Source of the DNA: an uncultured Oscillospiraceae bacterium
GTDB lineage: Bacteria > Bacillota > Clostridia > Oscillospirales > Oscillospiraceae
Assembly: GCA_944385095.1 (NCBI GenBank)
Contig: CALWVS010000009.1
Location: 18,890 to 82,889 of the forward strand
Direction: 5' to 3'
DNA length: 64,000 nucleotides
Part shown: positions 27,042 to 34,246 of the stretch, one piece after another
Numbering within the stretch: the stretch's first letter is position 1
Layout of the letters: each line of letters begins with the position of its first letter
The notes under the pieces: generated by a model
The model's input: the letters and a program-made list of their open reading frames with translations, nothing else
What the model was told of the DNA's origin: nothing
Database searches by the model: none
Position numbers and translations under genes: made by a program

Positions 27042-28100
27042 ATGCAGGTTATCAGTTTATTTAGTGGCTGTGGTGGGTTGGATTTGGGCTTTGAGAGAGC
27101 GGGGTTCCAGATCCCGGTTGCCAACGAGTTTGACCCCACCATCTATGAAACATTTAAAGCCAATCACCCAAAGACACACCTTCTGGAAGGGGATATTCGG
27201 AAACTCACCAAAGAACAGATTGCCCCATACCTGACTGGGGAAGTGGATGGAATCATTGGCGGTCCCCCCTGTCAGTCCTGGTCAGAAGCTGGTTCCCTGA
27301 GAGGGATTCAAGATGCCAGAGGGCAGCTTTTTTTTGACTATATCCGGATTCTGAAAGAGTTTCAACCCAAGTTTTTTCTGGCAGAAAATGTAAGTGGGAT
27401 GCTTGCAAACAGACACAGCGCAGCAGTACAGAACATTCTACAGCTACTGGAGGGAGCAGGCTATGATGTGTCCCTCACCATGGTCAACGCAAAGAACTAT
27501 GGTGTGGCTGAGGAACGGAAAAGAGTGTTTTATATCGGGTTTCGAAAAGATTTGGGGATTGAATTTGTATTTCCCAAAGGGTCTACCGAAGAAGATGAGA
27601 AAAAACTGACCTTGCGGGATATTATTTGGGATTTGCAGGAGACTGCTGTTCCAGCAGGTCCGAAAAACCGCCATAACCCCGATGCAGTTAACAACAATGA
27701 GTATTTTACCGGGGCATTTTCTCCGATTTTTATGAGCCGGAACCGGGTGAAAGGGTGGGATGAACAGGCGTTCACCGTACAGGCTTCTGGTCGCCAATGT
27801 CAGCTGCATCCCCAGGCCCCAAAAATGCAAAAGGTGGGGAAGGATGCTTGCCGGTTTGTGGAGGGAAGTGAACACCTCTACCGCCGGATGACCATTCGGG
27901 AAATTGCAAGAGTACAGGGGTTTCCCGATGAATTCCAGTTCCTCTATACAGAGACCAACAACGCCTATAAAATGATTGGCAATGCGGTGCCTGTAAACCT
28001 TGCTTATGAAATTGCCACTGCCATTAAACTGTTTTTACAGGGAAAGGGGGAACAGGTGGTAGGTATCAATCCCAGTACAAAGAAAGAAGGGAAAATATGA
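27042..28100 (+). CDS. DNA (cytosine-5)-methyltransferase
   Basis: A 352-residue C5-cytosine methylase of a type II restriction-modification system. Motifs in order: motif [19 protein letters not shown], motif [14 protein letters not shown] with catalytic Cys77, motif VI ENVSG, motif VIII region [11 protein letters not shown], motif [19 protein letters not shown] and motif [12 protein letters not shown]. An upstream frame from 26991 overlaps the promoter; ATG 27042 after GAAGAGG is the likely start. The downstream HaeIII-like nuclease indicates that the target is GGCC; this is inference from the partner. The stop overlaps the nuclease start. Confidence 0.95.
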   Translation: MQVISLFSGCGGLDLGFERAGFQIPVANEFDPTIYETFKANHPKTHLLEGDIRKLTKEQIAPYLTGEVDGIIGGPPCQSWSEAGSLRGIQDARGQLFFDYIRILKEFQPKFFLAENVSGMLANRHSAAVQNILQLLEGAGYDVSLTMVNAKNYGVAEERKRVFYIGFRKDLGIEFVFPKGSTEEDEKKLTLRDIIWDLQETAVPAGPKNRHNPDAVNNNEYFTGAFSPIFMSRNRVKGWDEQAFTVQASGRQCQLHPQAPKMQKVGKDACRFVEGSEHLYRRMTIREIARVQGFPDEFQFLYTETNNAYKMIGNAVPVNLAYEIATAIKLFLQGKGEQVVGINPSTKKEGKI

Positions 28101-29050
28101 GTACAAGCAGCAATGACCAAGGACGGGCCTATGAATATGCGTGGATGAATGCACTTTATGAGGCATTGTCTGCCATCAGGAAAACGAAGATTGCCCATAA
28201 CTCCAGTTTGGATGCCAACCGAAGGGCATGGGACAGTATGGACACAGAACGGCAGGAGCGGTGGAAGTGGTCAGCCTGTGCCGCAGTGCATCAGATTCTT
28301 GCACTGGAACCCCGCATGAGTGAAGAAGATGACGATGAACTGTTACTGGAATTTCAGAAAGATGGAGCAGGGACACAGGGCGATGTGCGGGACATTGTCA
28401 TCAAGCGTAACAGCATCCAATGGGAAGTTGGGTTGAGCATCAAACACAACCATGAGGCGGTGAAGCACAGCCGTCTCAGTCATAGTCTGGATTTTGGCAA
28501 GGAGTGGTTTGGGATGCCCTGTACCCCACAGTATTGGGCAGAGGTAAAACCCATTTTTGACCGACTGAAAACCGAGAAAGCCAACGGGAAAAAGTGGTCT
28601 GAACTGCCAGACAAGGAGGAAGGGGTCTATGTGCCCCTGCTCAATGCCTTTATGGAGGAAGTGAACCGCGCCTACCAATCAGATGCCTCTGTTCCAGAAA
28701 AAATGGTTGCCTATTTGATTGGGGTCAATGACTACTACAAAGTGGTCAGTCAGGACAAAAAACAGACAACCCTCATTCATACCTTCAATATGCACAATAC
28801 ATTGGGTCAGCCAAGCAAAACAAAGGGTGCTGCACTGGATGTCCCCACAATACAGCTTCCAACAAAACTCAAAGCCATTCAATTCAAACAGGGGAGCAAA
28901 AATACCGTAGAGATGCAGTTGAATCACGGCTGGCAGCTCAGTTTTCGTATTCACAATGCAAGTACAAAGGTAGAACCCAGTTTAAAGTTTGATATCCAGT
29001 TTATCCAATTCCCAGATACCATTCTTGACCTTTCCTGTCAATGGAAGTAG
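28097..29050 (+). CDS. HaeIII-type restriction endonuclease (predicted GGCC)
   Basis: A 317-residue protein I recognise as a member of the HaeIII endonuclease family. The central block [10 protein letters not shown], followed by [19 protein letters not shown] and [13 protein letters not shown], matches my recollection of the HaeIII core. DVRD and the E...K pairs are candidate PD-(D/E)xK residues, but I cannot assign catalysis firmly. The N-terminus [11 protein letters not shown] also fits. It overlaps the methylase by four bases (ATGA), ensuring coordinated synthesis with its protective partner. Intact length and motifs suggest a functional system. Convergent with the LRR gene, separated by a hairpin. 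Confidence 0.87.
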   Translation: MSTSSNDQGRAYEYAWMNALYEALSAIRKTKIAHNSSLDANRRAWDSMDTERQERWKWSACAAVHQILALEPRMSEEDDDELLLEFQKDGAGTQGDVRDIVIKRNSIQWEVGLSIKHNHEAVKHSRLSHSLDFGKEWFGMPCTPQYWAEVKPIFDRLKTEKANGKKWSELPDKEEGVYVPLLNAFMEEVNRAYQSDASVPEKMVAYLIGVNDYYKVVSQDKKQTTLIHTFNMHNTLGQPSKTKGAALDVPTIQLPTKLKAIQFKQGSKNTVEMQLNHGWQLSFRIHNASTKVEPSLKFDIQFIQFPDTILDLSCQWK

Positions 29051-29054
29051 AGGG

Positions 29055-29092
29055 CAAAAAAGCGACCAACTTTTGCAAGCTGGCCGCTTTTG
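29055..29092. terminator. Hairpin between the endonuclease and LRR genes
   Basis: AAAAGCG-A-CCA (29058-29068) pairs with TGG-C-CGCTTTT (29081-29091) with one mismatch. It has A and T runs on either side, suited to terminate both converging genes. Confidence 0.65.
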
Positions 29093-29115
29093 ATTTGTGG
29101 GAAACCATTTCTTGT

Positions 29116-30618
29116 TTACTCCATAAAGGTAAAACGGATGTGATGTTTCACAGCGTATTTGTGTGCGGTGGAGCCTTTCACAACCCGCAGTTTGATTTTA
29201 TACTCAAAGACACCAAACAGGTCTTGTGCGGCTGCGTACTGGGCAAACATGGTCTCTCCTGCGCTGCTGATTTTTTTCAGACTTTCCGGCATGGTAAATT
29301 CCCGGAAACTGTAACCCCACTCATCCTCCGGTTTTTCGCCGTGGTTAAATCCACAATGGTACAGTGCCTCTTTGTCCAGTGTATGAATCTGGGTAGGCAG
29401 TGCAAAGTCCACCAGACTGGAACAGTTTTTCAATGCCTGTGCCCCAATACGCTCCACACTCTGGGGCAAATCCAGCTTTTTGAGGGAAATACACTCATAG
29501 AATGCCTTTTCGGGAAGTTCGGTCACGCCGTCTGGAATGTTGACCTGGGTGAGCAGTTTACAACCTTCAAAGACAGACACGCCAAAGGTTTGGCAGCAAT
29601 CAGGAATTTGTACCCGTTCCAAAGAGATGCAGTTTTGAAACGCTTTGGCTTTCAGTTGGGTCACGCCATCTGGAATTTGCACCTCTACACAGTCCATATT
29701 GTTGCAAAACGCACCTTCTCCAATGGACACCACTTTTTTGCCGTTGATTTCACTGGGAATCTGAATTTTTTCCTCCTTGCCGGAATATTTTTTCAGTTCC
29801 ACTTCCGTATCGCTCAGCTCTGTCACCCGGAAAGTGCCTTTTCTGGTTTTGGTCTGTGGTTTTGTGCGGATTAAATAATCCAATATCTCTGGAAAGTGAC
29901 CCAGTTTACAGGCTGCAATAAACCGCTGTCTGTTTTTGTCCAGTTTGTCGAATGTTTTCACAAATTGGAGCAAAAATCCCTCTGCGTAGTGGTCGAAATA
30001 CTGCCGCATCAGCAGTTCTTCCAAATGCTTTGCATCCTCTCCATAGATGGAAGTGATTTTGGTATCCCCTTCAAAGACAAACTCCTGTACATTGGGGGTA
30101 CACTGAAACACATTCTCCTCCAGCTCTTCCACACTGGCTGGAATGGCAATGGAGGTCAAATTGTCACACTGTTCAAAAGCATAGCACTCGATTTCCTTCA
30201 ACTGTGCAGGTAATACCACTTTACGCAAGGTTGATCTGCGGAATGCGTGAATACAAATGGTGGTCACGCTCTCAGGAACCACATACTCCCCAGTCATCTG
30301 GACTGGGGCTTTGATGAGCTTTGTCATATCTTTGGAAAACAGGACCCCATCTTTGGATGTTAAAAATGGGTTTTCTGGGTCAACCGTAAATTGTTGCAGG
30401 TTGTCATCTCCATAAAACACACCAAGCCAAATGGATTTCACATTTTTGGGAATGGAAATGCGCTCAATCTGTTTACAATCGGATAACAGCCGGATTTCTG
30501 CCGCATCGCCTGCCTGTGCAATCAGTTCCTCTGGAATGACAACATCGGGACCTGAGCCGTTGTAGGTAAGGGACCAGTCATACCCTGGTTTGAATGTAAA
30601 ATCCCGAACATCAGACAT
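29116..30618 (-). CDS. BspA-type leucine-rich-repeat protein, cytoplasmic
   Basis: A 500-residue protein with two blocks of LRR_5 (BspA/Treponema-type) repeats, about residues 25-160 and 265-420. Repeats follow the pattern IP..V..I...AF..C..L..V.IP. Between them is a helical, charged stretch (around 165-235). The C-terminus RVVKGSTAHKYAVKHHIRF is the usual end of such proteins. Unlike surface BspA proteins it has no signal peptide or anchor. ATG 30618 after AAGGGGGGC is chosen over an upstream in-frame start inside the BRCT gene. It follows the BRCT gene by 13 bases, so the two form an operon. Confidence 0.86.
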   Translation of the reverse strand: MSDVRDFTFKPGYDWSLTYNGSGPDVVIPEELIAQAGDAAEIRLLSDCKQIERISIPKNVKSIWLGVFYGDDNLQQFTVDPENPFLTSKDGVLFSKDMTKLIKAPVQMTGEYVVPESVTTICIHAFRRSTLRKVVLPAQLKEIECYAFEQCDNLTSIAIPASVEELEENVFQCTPNVQEFVFEGDTKITSIYGEDAKHLEELLMRQYFDHYAEGFLLQFVKTFDKLDKNRQRFIAACKLGHFPEILDYLIRTKPQTKTRKGTFRVTELSDTEVELKKYSGKEEKIQIPSEINGKKVVSIGEGAFCNNMDCVEVQIPDGVTQLKAKAFQNCISLERVQIPDCCQTFGVSVFEGCKLLTQVNIPDGVTELPEKAFYECISLKKLDLPQSVERIGAQALKNCSSLVDFALPTQIHTLDKEALYHCGFNHGEKPEDEWGYSFREFTMPESLKKISSAGETMFAQYAAAQDLFGVFEYKIKLRVVKGSTAHKYAVKHHIRFTFME

Positions 30619-30631
30619 GGTAAAGCCCCCC

Positions 30632-31768
30632 TTATAGGAATCGGAACAGGTCCGACTCTGTGATAATCTTGATGTCGTCCCGTTTTTCTTTTTCTGCCAG
30701 AGCCTTTTTGATTTTGCTGTCCCCTGCGTCACCAAAATCACCAATCACAAGGTAGTTGGTTTTGCCGCTGATTGCCGCTGTACATTTTCCACCTTTGCCT
30801 TCAATCAACGCTTGGATTTTCTCCCTGTCGCGGTTGTTCTGGAATTCCCCAGTCAATACAAATCGAGTTCCTTGGAAGGTAAGGGATGTGATTTCCTCGG
30901 TGGGGTAGTTTGGAAGTGCGTCCAGGTCGTCTTCCCCATTGCACAGGATGTCATACCACTCGTCAAATTCTTCGTCACTGTCCAACGTCAGAGGTTCAAA
31001 GGAGTCCTCCAGCATCTCCTGTACATCCCAGCCATAATAATCTTTTGTAAAATCCAGCAAGCAGGACCATGCACTGTCTGGATTCAGCGTGAATCGGTTC
31101 ATAAAATCACAGAGGTTATTGCTTTCCTCTACAAAACCGTAATCAGCAAAGTTGCCCTCCAAAAATCCATAGACATCCATTTCTTCTTCTGTATACAGGT
31201 AACACTCATTGGGAAATACACAGTCCTTGACCCACTTTTGCAGTTCCTTTTTTTCTGCATCCACAGTAAATTGGGAAAAGAATTCCACTGCACTGTCAAA
31301 GCTTTCACAACCCAGAGATTCCCAGGTATCCTCCATTTCCTCACAGCAGATGGTTTCATAAGACAGGCTCTCCCCGTCGCTGGTGAATTCTCCAGTCTCT
31401 TTGACTTGGAATCCCACCCCTTCCTCATCATCTTCAAAGGTAAACTCCAGTTTTAGATTTTTTTCGTGCATCAGCTGGAGCAATTCGTTGTACTGCTCCA
31501 TGGTCAGAGGGTGCTTGGAGTCGGGATTGGTTCGAATCCAGTCCAGAGTCCACTCATGGAAGGAGTCCAGTGTGCCGGAAAAGGACCAGCGACCACAGCC
31601 GGAAAAACCGGTTGTTTTCTGCTTTAAGGATAGACCACCATACCATTGAATCCCATATTGACCATAAAATTCCCAGCTATCCAACACAGGAATCAGGGCA
31701 TCAATGGCTTTTTGTGTCCAGTTGCCTTTGAGTGTGATGGTTCCACTTGCACTTGAAATATTTGCCAT
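30632..31768 (-). CDS. Acidic protein with C-terminal BRCT domain
   Basis: A 378-residue, strongly acidic protein. The last ~75 residues form a BRCT domain of the NAD-dependent DNA ligase type (FQGTRFVLTGEF, GGKCTAAISGKTNYLVIGDF, ESDLFRFL). The rest is unrecognised; it begins with ANISSASGTITLKGNW and has Gly/Trp-rich FSGCGRWSFSGTL, then Asp/Glu-rich segments. There is no ligase catalytic domain, so this is a stand-alone BRCT protein, possibly binding DNA ends or phosphoproteins. The frame extends upstream, but ATG 31768 has an AGAGAGG site. It is cotranscribed with the LRR gene next to a restriction-modification system. Confidence 0.84.
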   Translation of the reverse strand: MANISSASGTITLKGNWTQKAIDALIPVLDSWEFYGQYGIQWYGGLSLKQKTTGFSGCGRWSFSGTLDSFHEWTLDWIRTNPDSKHPLTMEQYNELLQLMHEKNLKLEFTFEDDEEGVGFQVKETGEFTSDGESLSYETICCEEMEDTWESLGCESFDSAVEFFSQFTVDAEKKELQKWVKDCVFPNECYLYTEEEMDVYGFLEGNFADYGFVEESNNLCDFMNRFTLNPDSAWSCLLDFTKDYYGWDVQEMLEDSFEPLTLDSDEEFDEWYDILCNGEDDLDALPNYPTEEITSLTFQGTRFVLTGEFQNNRDREKIQALIEGKGGKCTAAISGKTNYLVIGDFGDAGDSKIKKALAEKEKRDDIKIITESDLFRFL

Positions 31769-32087
31769 AAATAACATCCTCTCTGGTTGTGTTTGTGTAT
31801 TCTGGTAAAATAGGATGAGATTTTTTTGCTTCTCTGTCATTTTAGCACAGAATGGGTCGGATGTCCATATCAGTTGCCACCATATGGAAACAAGAGTGCC
31901 CCTACAGTGATGAGAACACTGAATGGGCACTCTTGTTGTGATAGAATGTGCTCCTTTTCCAGAAAAGGAACACTTGTTCAGACATTTCTACTGTCTTGTC
32001 CAAATTGTGGTAGCGTTGCCCACAAATTTTGTGGTATCATCTATCCAACCAAAGTGAACAACAAATTAGAATTGAGGGAGATGCAGG
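31769..32087. other. Intergenic region with a long hairpin and a palindrome
   Basis: No convincing gene was found. It should hold the BRCT promoter (minus strand). A long hairpin joins ACAAGAGTGCCC (31890-31901) to GGGCACTCTTGT (31925-31936), with an inner CAGTG/CACTG stem; it lacks a T run. Nearer the zinc-ribbon gene lies the exact palindrome CCACAAA-T-TTTGTGG (32020-32034), directly followed by TATCAT. This may be an operator, although a matching -35 is not evident. Confidence 0.5.
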
Positions 32088-32297
32088 ATGAACAAAGATG
32101 AATATGCTATTTGTGTTGAATGCGGGAGTGAATTTCTGAAAGTATCCTCAAAAATGATGGCATTGTGCCCTGAATGTGCCCATTTCCTTTATGGTTATCC
32201 AAATTGTACCCATGTTTTCAAAAATGGAAGATGTATCTACTGTCATTGGGATGGAAGCCAAAGCGAATATATCAAATGGCTCAAGAGTGACGATTAA
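32088..32297 (+). CDS. Small zinc-ribbon protein, unknown function
   Basis: A 69-residue protein with eight cysteines. CVEC and CPEC form one likely zinc knuckle, and the later NCTHVF, CIYCHW and their histidines could form a second. There is no membrane segment. A GAGGGAGATGCAGG stretch before the ATG can serve as ribosome site. No family could be named. It lies between the BRCT-LRR pair and tRNA-Pro, in the accessory part of the window. It could be a nucleic-acid-binding or assembly factor, but nothing in the sequence shows which. Confidence 0.6.
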   Translation: MNKDEYAICVECGSEFLKVSSKMMALCPECAHFLYGYPNCTHVFKNGRCIYCHWDGSQSEYIKWLKSDD

Positions 32298-32404
32298 ATC
32301 AAAATTCATTCAGAAATGAAAGCCCACCTATTCTTGATTTCCCACCAATGCTGATGGAGCAGCGACTTCCCATCTGGTATCATTGTGATGAAAACAACAA
32401 AAAA

Positions 32405-32449
32405 GACGAGTGTTCTTACAGCGTTTCAAATGCAATCAGAACACTCGTC
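32405..32449 (-). terminator. Terminator of the tRNA-Pro gene
   Basis: GACGAGTGTTCT (32405-32416) pairs perfectly with AGAACACTCGTC (32438-32449). On the minus strand it is followed by a run of six T residues, just after the tRNA. Confidence 0.85.
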
Positions 32450-32455
32450 ATGTTA

Positions 32456-32532
32456 TGGTCGGAGTGTGGGGATTTGAACCCCAGGTCTCTTGGACCCGAA
32501 CCAAGCGCGATACCAAACTTCGCCACACCCCG
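32456..32532 (-). tRNA. tRNA-Pro(CGG)
   Basis: A complete 77-base tRNA on the minus strand with encoded CCA. The acceptor stem is CGGGGTG/CACTCCG with one G-T pair. The anticodon stem CTTGG/CCAAG encloses loop TTCGGGT, giving anticodon CGG (codon CCG). The T loop is TTCAAAT. Position 10-26 forms a normal D arm. Confidence 0.96.
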
Positions 32533-32551
32533 ATGAGATGATACGTTGGAG

Positions 32552-32580
32552 ATTATACTGGAGAATCCAAACACTGTCAA
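32552..32580 (-). promoter_or_regulatory. Consensus promoter of tRNA-Pro
   Basis: On the minus strand TTGACA (32580-32575), exactly 17 bases, then TATAAT (32557-32552). Both boxes are perfect consensus. Confidence 0.92.
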
Positions 32581-32582
32581 GA

Positions 32583-32612
32583 GGCATGAACCAAATTTTT
32601 CCCACATACAAT
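32583..32612 (+). promoter_or_regulatory. Putative sigma-E promoter of the M23/M50 pair
   Basis: GGCATGAA (32583-32590, 7 of 8 to GKMATAWW), a 14-base spacer, then CATACAAT (32605-32612, 8 of 8 to CATAYAMT). The start point near 32619 rules out the in-frame ATG at 32611 and supports ATG 32647. Confidence 0.7.
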
Positions 32613-32646
32613 GGAGGTGAACATCATACCACAGGAGGGGAAGTAC

Positions 32647-33618
32647 ATGTATGCAACAGCGGTTTCCCATACAAAACGATACCGCACCACACAGAAAAAC
32701 CCCACCGCTGGAAAAGAGCGTCTGCGGCTGGCGCAATTTGCCGTGTGTCTGGTTCTGTTTTTGGTGGTGTTTCTGGGAAAAGGGGCGTTTCCCAATCAAA
32801 TGCAGCAGGTGGGGCAGTTGCTGGCTGCCAATTTGGATGTATCCGGTCTGGTGTTGGAACTGGGAGAGCGGATTTCTGAGCAGAATGGGACACTGGCACA
32901 GGTGGGGGACTTCTGTATGGAGGTGCTGGGGCTGGAAAAACAGGCACAACTGCCAGCCCAACTGGCACAGGAGCAGCAGTTTTTAAACCAGACTACCACC
33001 CTGTCAGAACAGGTGGAACACTATCTGAAACAGGAAATTCCACAGGAACGACTGGAACAGGGGCAGGCGGTGGCAGTGGCACTGGATACACAGGAGCAAA
33101 CCCCACAGATTCAGCAGGAACCGGCGGTGCCACCGGTGGGCACAGTGGTGACCTCTGCCAACTATACTGGGCTGGCACTGCCGGAAAATTACACCATGGA
33201 TGAGCTGTCCATTGGAACATTGGACACAGTCACCCCAGTGATGGGGCATCTGTGGTCTACTTATGGGTATCGGGACCACCCAGTCGATGGGGAATACAAA
33301 TTCCATAATGGGGTAGATTTGGGAGCAAGCGAAGGGGAGGACATTGGAGCCTTTGCCAGTGGAACCGTGGACTACATTGGAGAAAATGATACCCACGGGC
33401 TGTATTTGCAGTTAGACCACGGCAATGGGATCAAGTCATTTTATGCCCATTGCAGTAAATTGTGTGTCTCTCAGGGGCAGATGGTAACCAAAGGGGAAAA
33501 GGTGGCTGAAGTTGGCTCCACAGGGGTTTCCACAGGTCCCCATCTCCACTTGGAACTCAAGGTCAATGGGATTCATGTAAACCCAGCCTACTACATTGAG
33601 TACATCAGCGTATCATGA
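32647..33618 (+). CDS. Membrane-anchored M23 peptidase, SpoIVFA-like
   Basis: A 323-residue protein with one N-terminal membrane segment (about 27-46), a Gln-rich helical stalk and a C-terminal LytM/M23 domain. Zinc ligands and catalytic residues are intact: HNGVD (His220, Asp224), His268 and HLHLEL (His299, His301). The next gene encodes an SpoIVFB-like protease. In B. subtilis the neighbouring M23-fold protein SpoIVFA holds SpoIVFB inactive in the outer forespore membrane, so that role is inferred. ATG 32647 follows AGGAGGGG. A free peptidoglycan hydrolase role is possible given the intact site. Confidence 0.82.
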   Translation: MYATAVSHTKRYRTTQKNPTAGKERLRLAQFAVCLVLFLVVFLGKGAFPNQMQQVGQLLAANLDVSGLVLELGERISEQNGTLAQVGDFCMEVLGLEKQAQLPAQLAQEQQFLNQTTTLSEQVEHYLKQEIPQERLEQGQAVAVALDTQEQTPQIQQEPAVPPVGTVVTSANYTGLALPENYTMDELSIGTLDTVTPVMGHLWSTYGYRDHPVDGEYKFHNGVDLGASEGEDIGAFASGTVDYIGENDTHGLYLQLDHGNGIKSFYAHCSKLCVSQGQMVTKGEKVAEVGSTGVSTGPHLHLELKVNGIHVNPAYYIEYISVS

Positions 33619-34208
33619 AGGTGGGATGTGTCACCCTGTCCGGGGGTTTTTTACTGTTGATTGCCTTTTTGAACTATATGGACAGGGAGGGGATTGTGCG
33701 GCTTTCCCTTATTGCCTGTACCCTCCATGAGCTGGGGCATCTTTTGGTGCTGCGCTGTATGGGGGTGCGTGTGCGAGGGGTGAGCCTGACGGTAGTGGGG
33801 GCAGAGATTCAACTGAAAACGCCTCTGTCCTATGGGCAGGAGCTGCTGGCAGCCATGGCAGGTCCACTGGTTAATGGGGTATTGGCTGTGTGTTTTGCTC
33901 GGTGGTCCCTGTTTGCTGGTATCAATTGGCTGCTGGCAGGGTTCAACCTGCTGCCGGTGGGTGGACTGGATGGAGGCAGGGTGCTTTGTTGTGCGCTGGC
34001 ACAGGTGCTGGACCAGGAGCGGTGTTTTGCCATTTGCAGACGGGTGGAGCAGATGGTTGTGACAGTTTTGTTAATATCTGGAATACTTTTGCTGGGTGTT
34101 GGTGGAAGTGCTACACTGACCATCACCGCCGGCTGGTTATTTTTTGCTGTGTGGGGGAAAAAGAACGGAAAAAACTCTTGTCATTTATGTAAAAAACGGG
34201 TAAAATAA
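33615..34208 (+). CDS. M50 intramembrane metalloprotease, SpoIVFB-like
   Basis: A 197-residue polytopic protein of the site-2 protease family. Metal ligands are HELGH (His38, His42) in one membrane segment and Asp119 in NLLPVGGLDGGRVL. At this length it lacks the CBS domain found in some relatives. In spore-formers SpoIVFB cleaves pro-sigma-K in the mother cell; the M23 partner and sigma-E-like promoter upstream support that role here. The ATG overlaps the M23 stop. No sigK gene is in the window. Confidence 0.86.
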   Translation: MKVGCVTLSGGFLLLIAFLNYMDREGIVRLSLIACTLHELGHLLVLRCMGVRVRGVSLTVVGAEIQLKTPLSYGQELLAAMAGPLVNGVLAVCFARWSLFAGINWLLAGFNLLPVGGLDGGRVLCCALAQVLDQERCFAICRRVEQMVVTVLLISGILLLGVGGSATLTITAGWLFFAVWGKKNGKNSCHLCKKRVK

Positions 34209-34246
34209 CGCTACATGTGTTCAAAATACAGAACTGGAGGCGTGAC

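Noticed and set aside
29041-29874. 277-residue + strand frame
   Set aside because: Antisense to the LRR gene, no ribosome site or domain features.
31826-32101. 91-residue frame before the zinc-ribbon gene
   Set aside because: Runs through the long hairpin and palindrome, has no ribosome site, and overlaps the next gene's start; its CPNC motif is probably chance.
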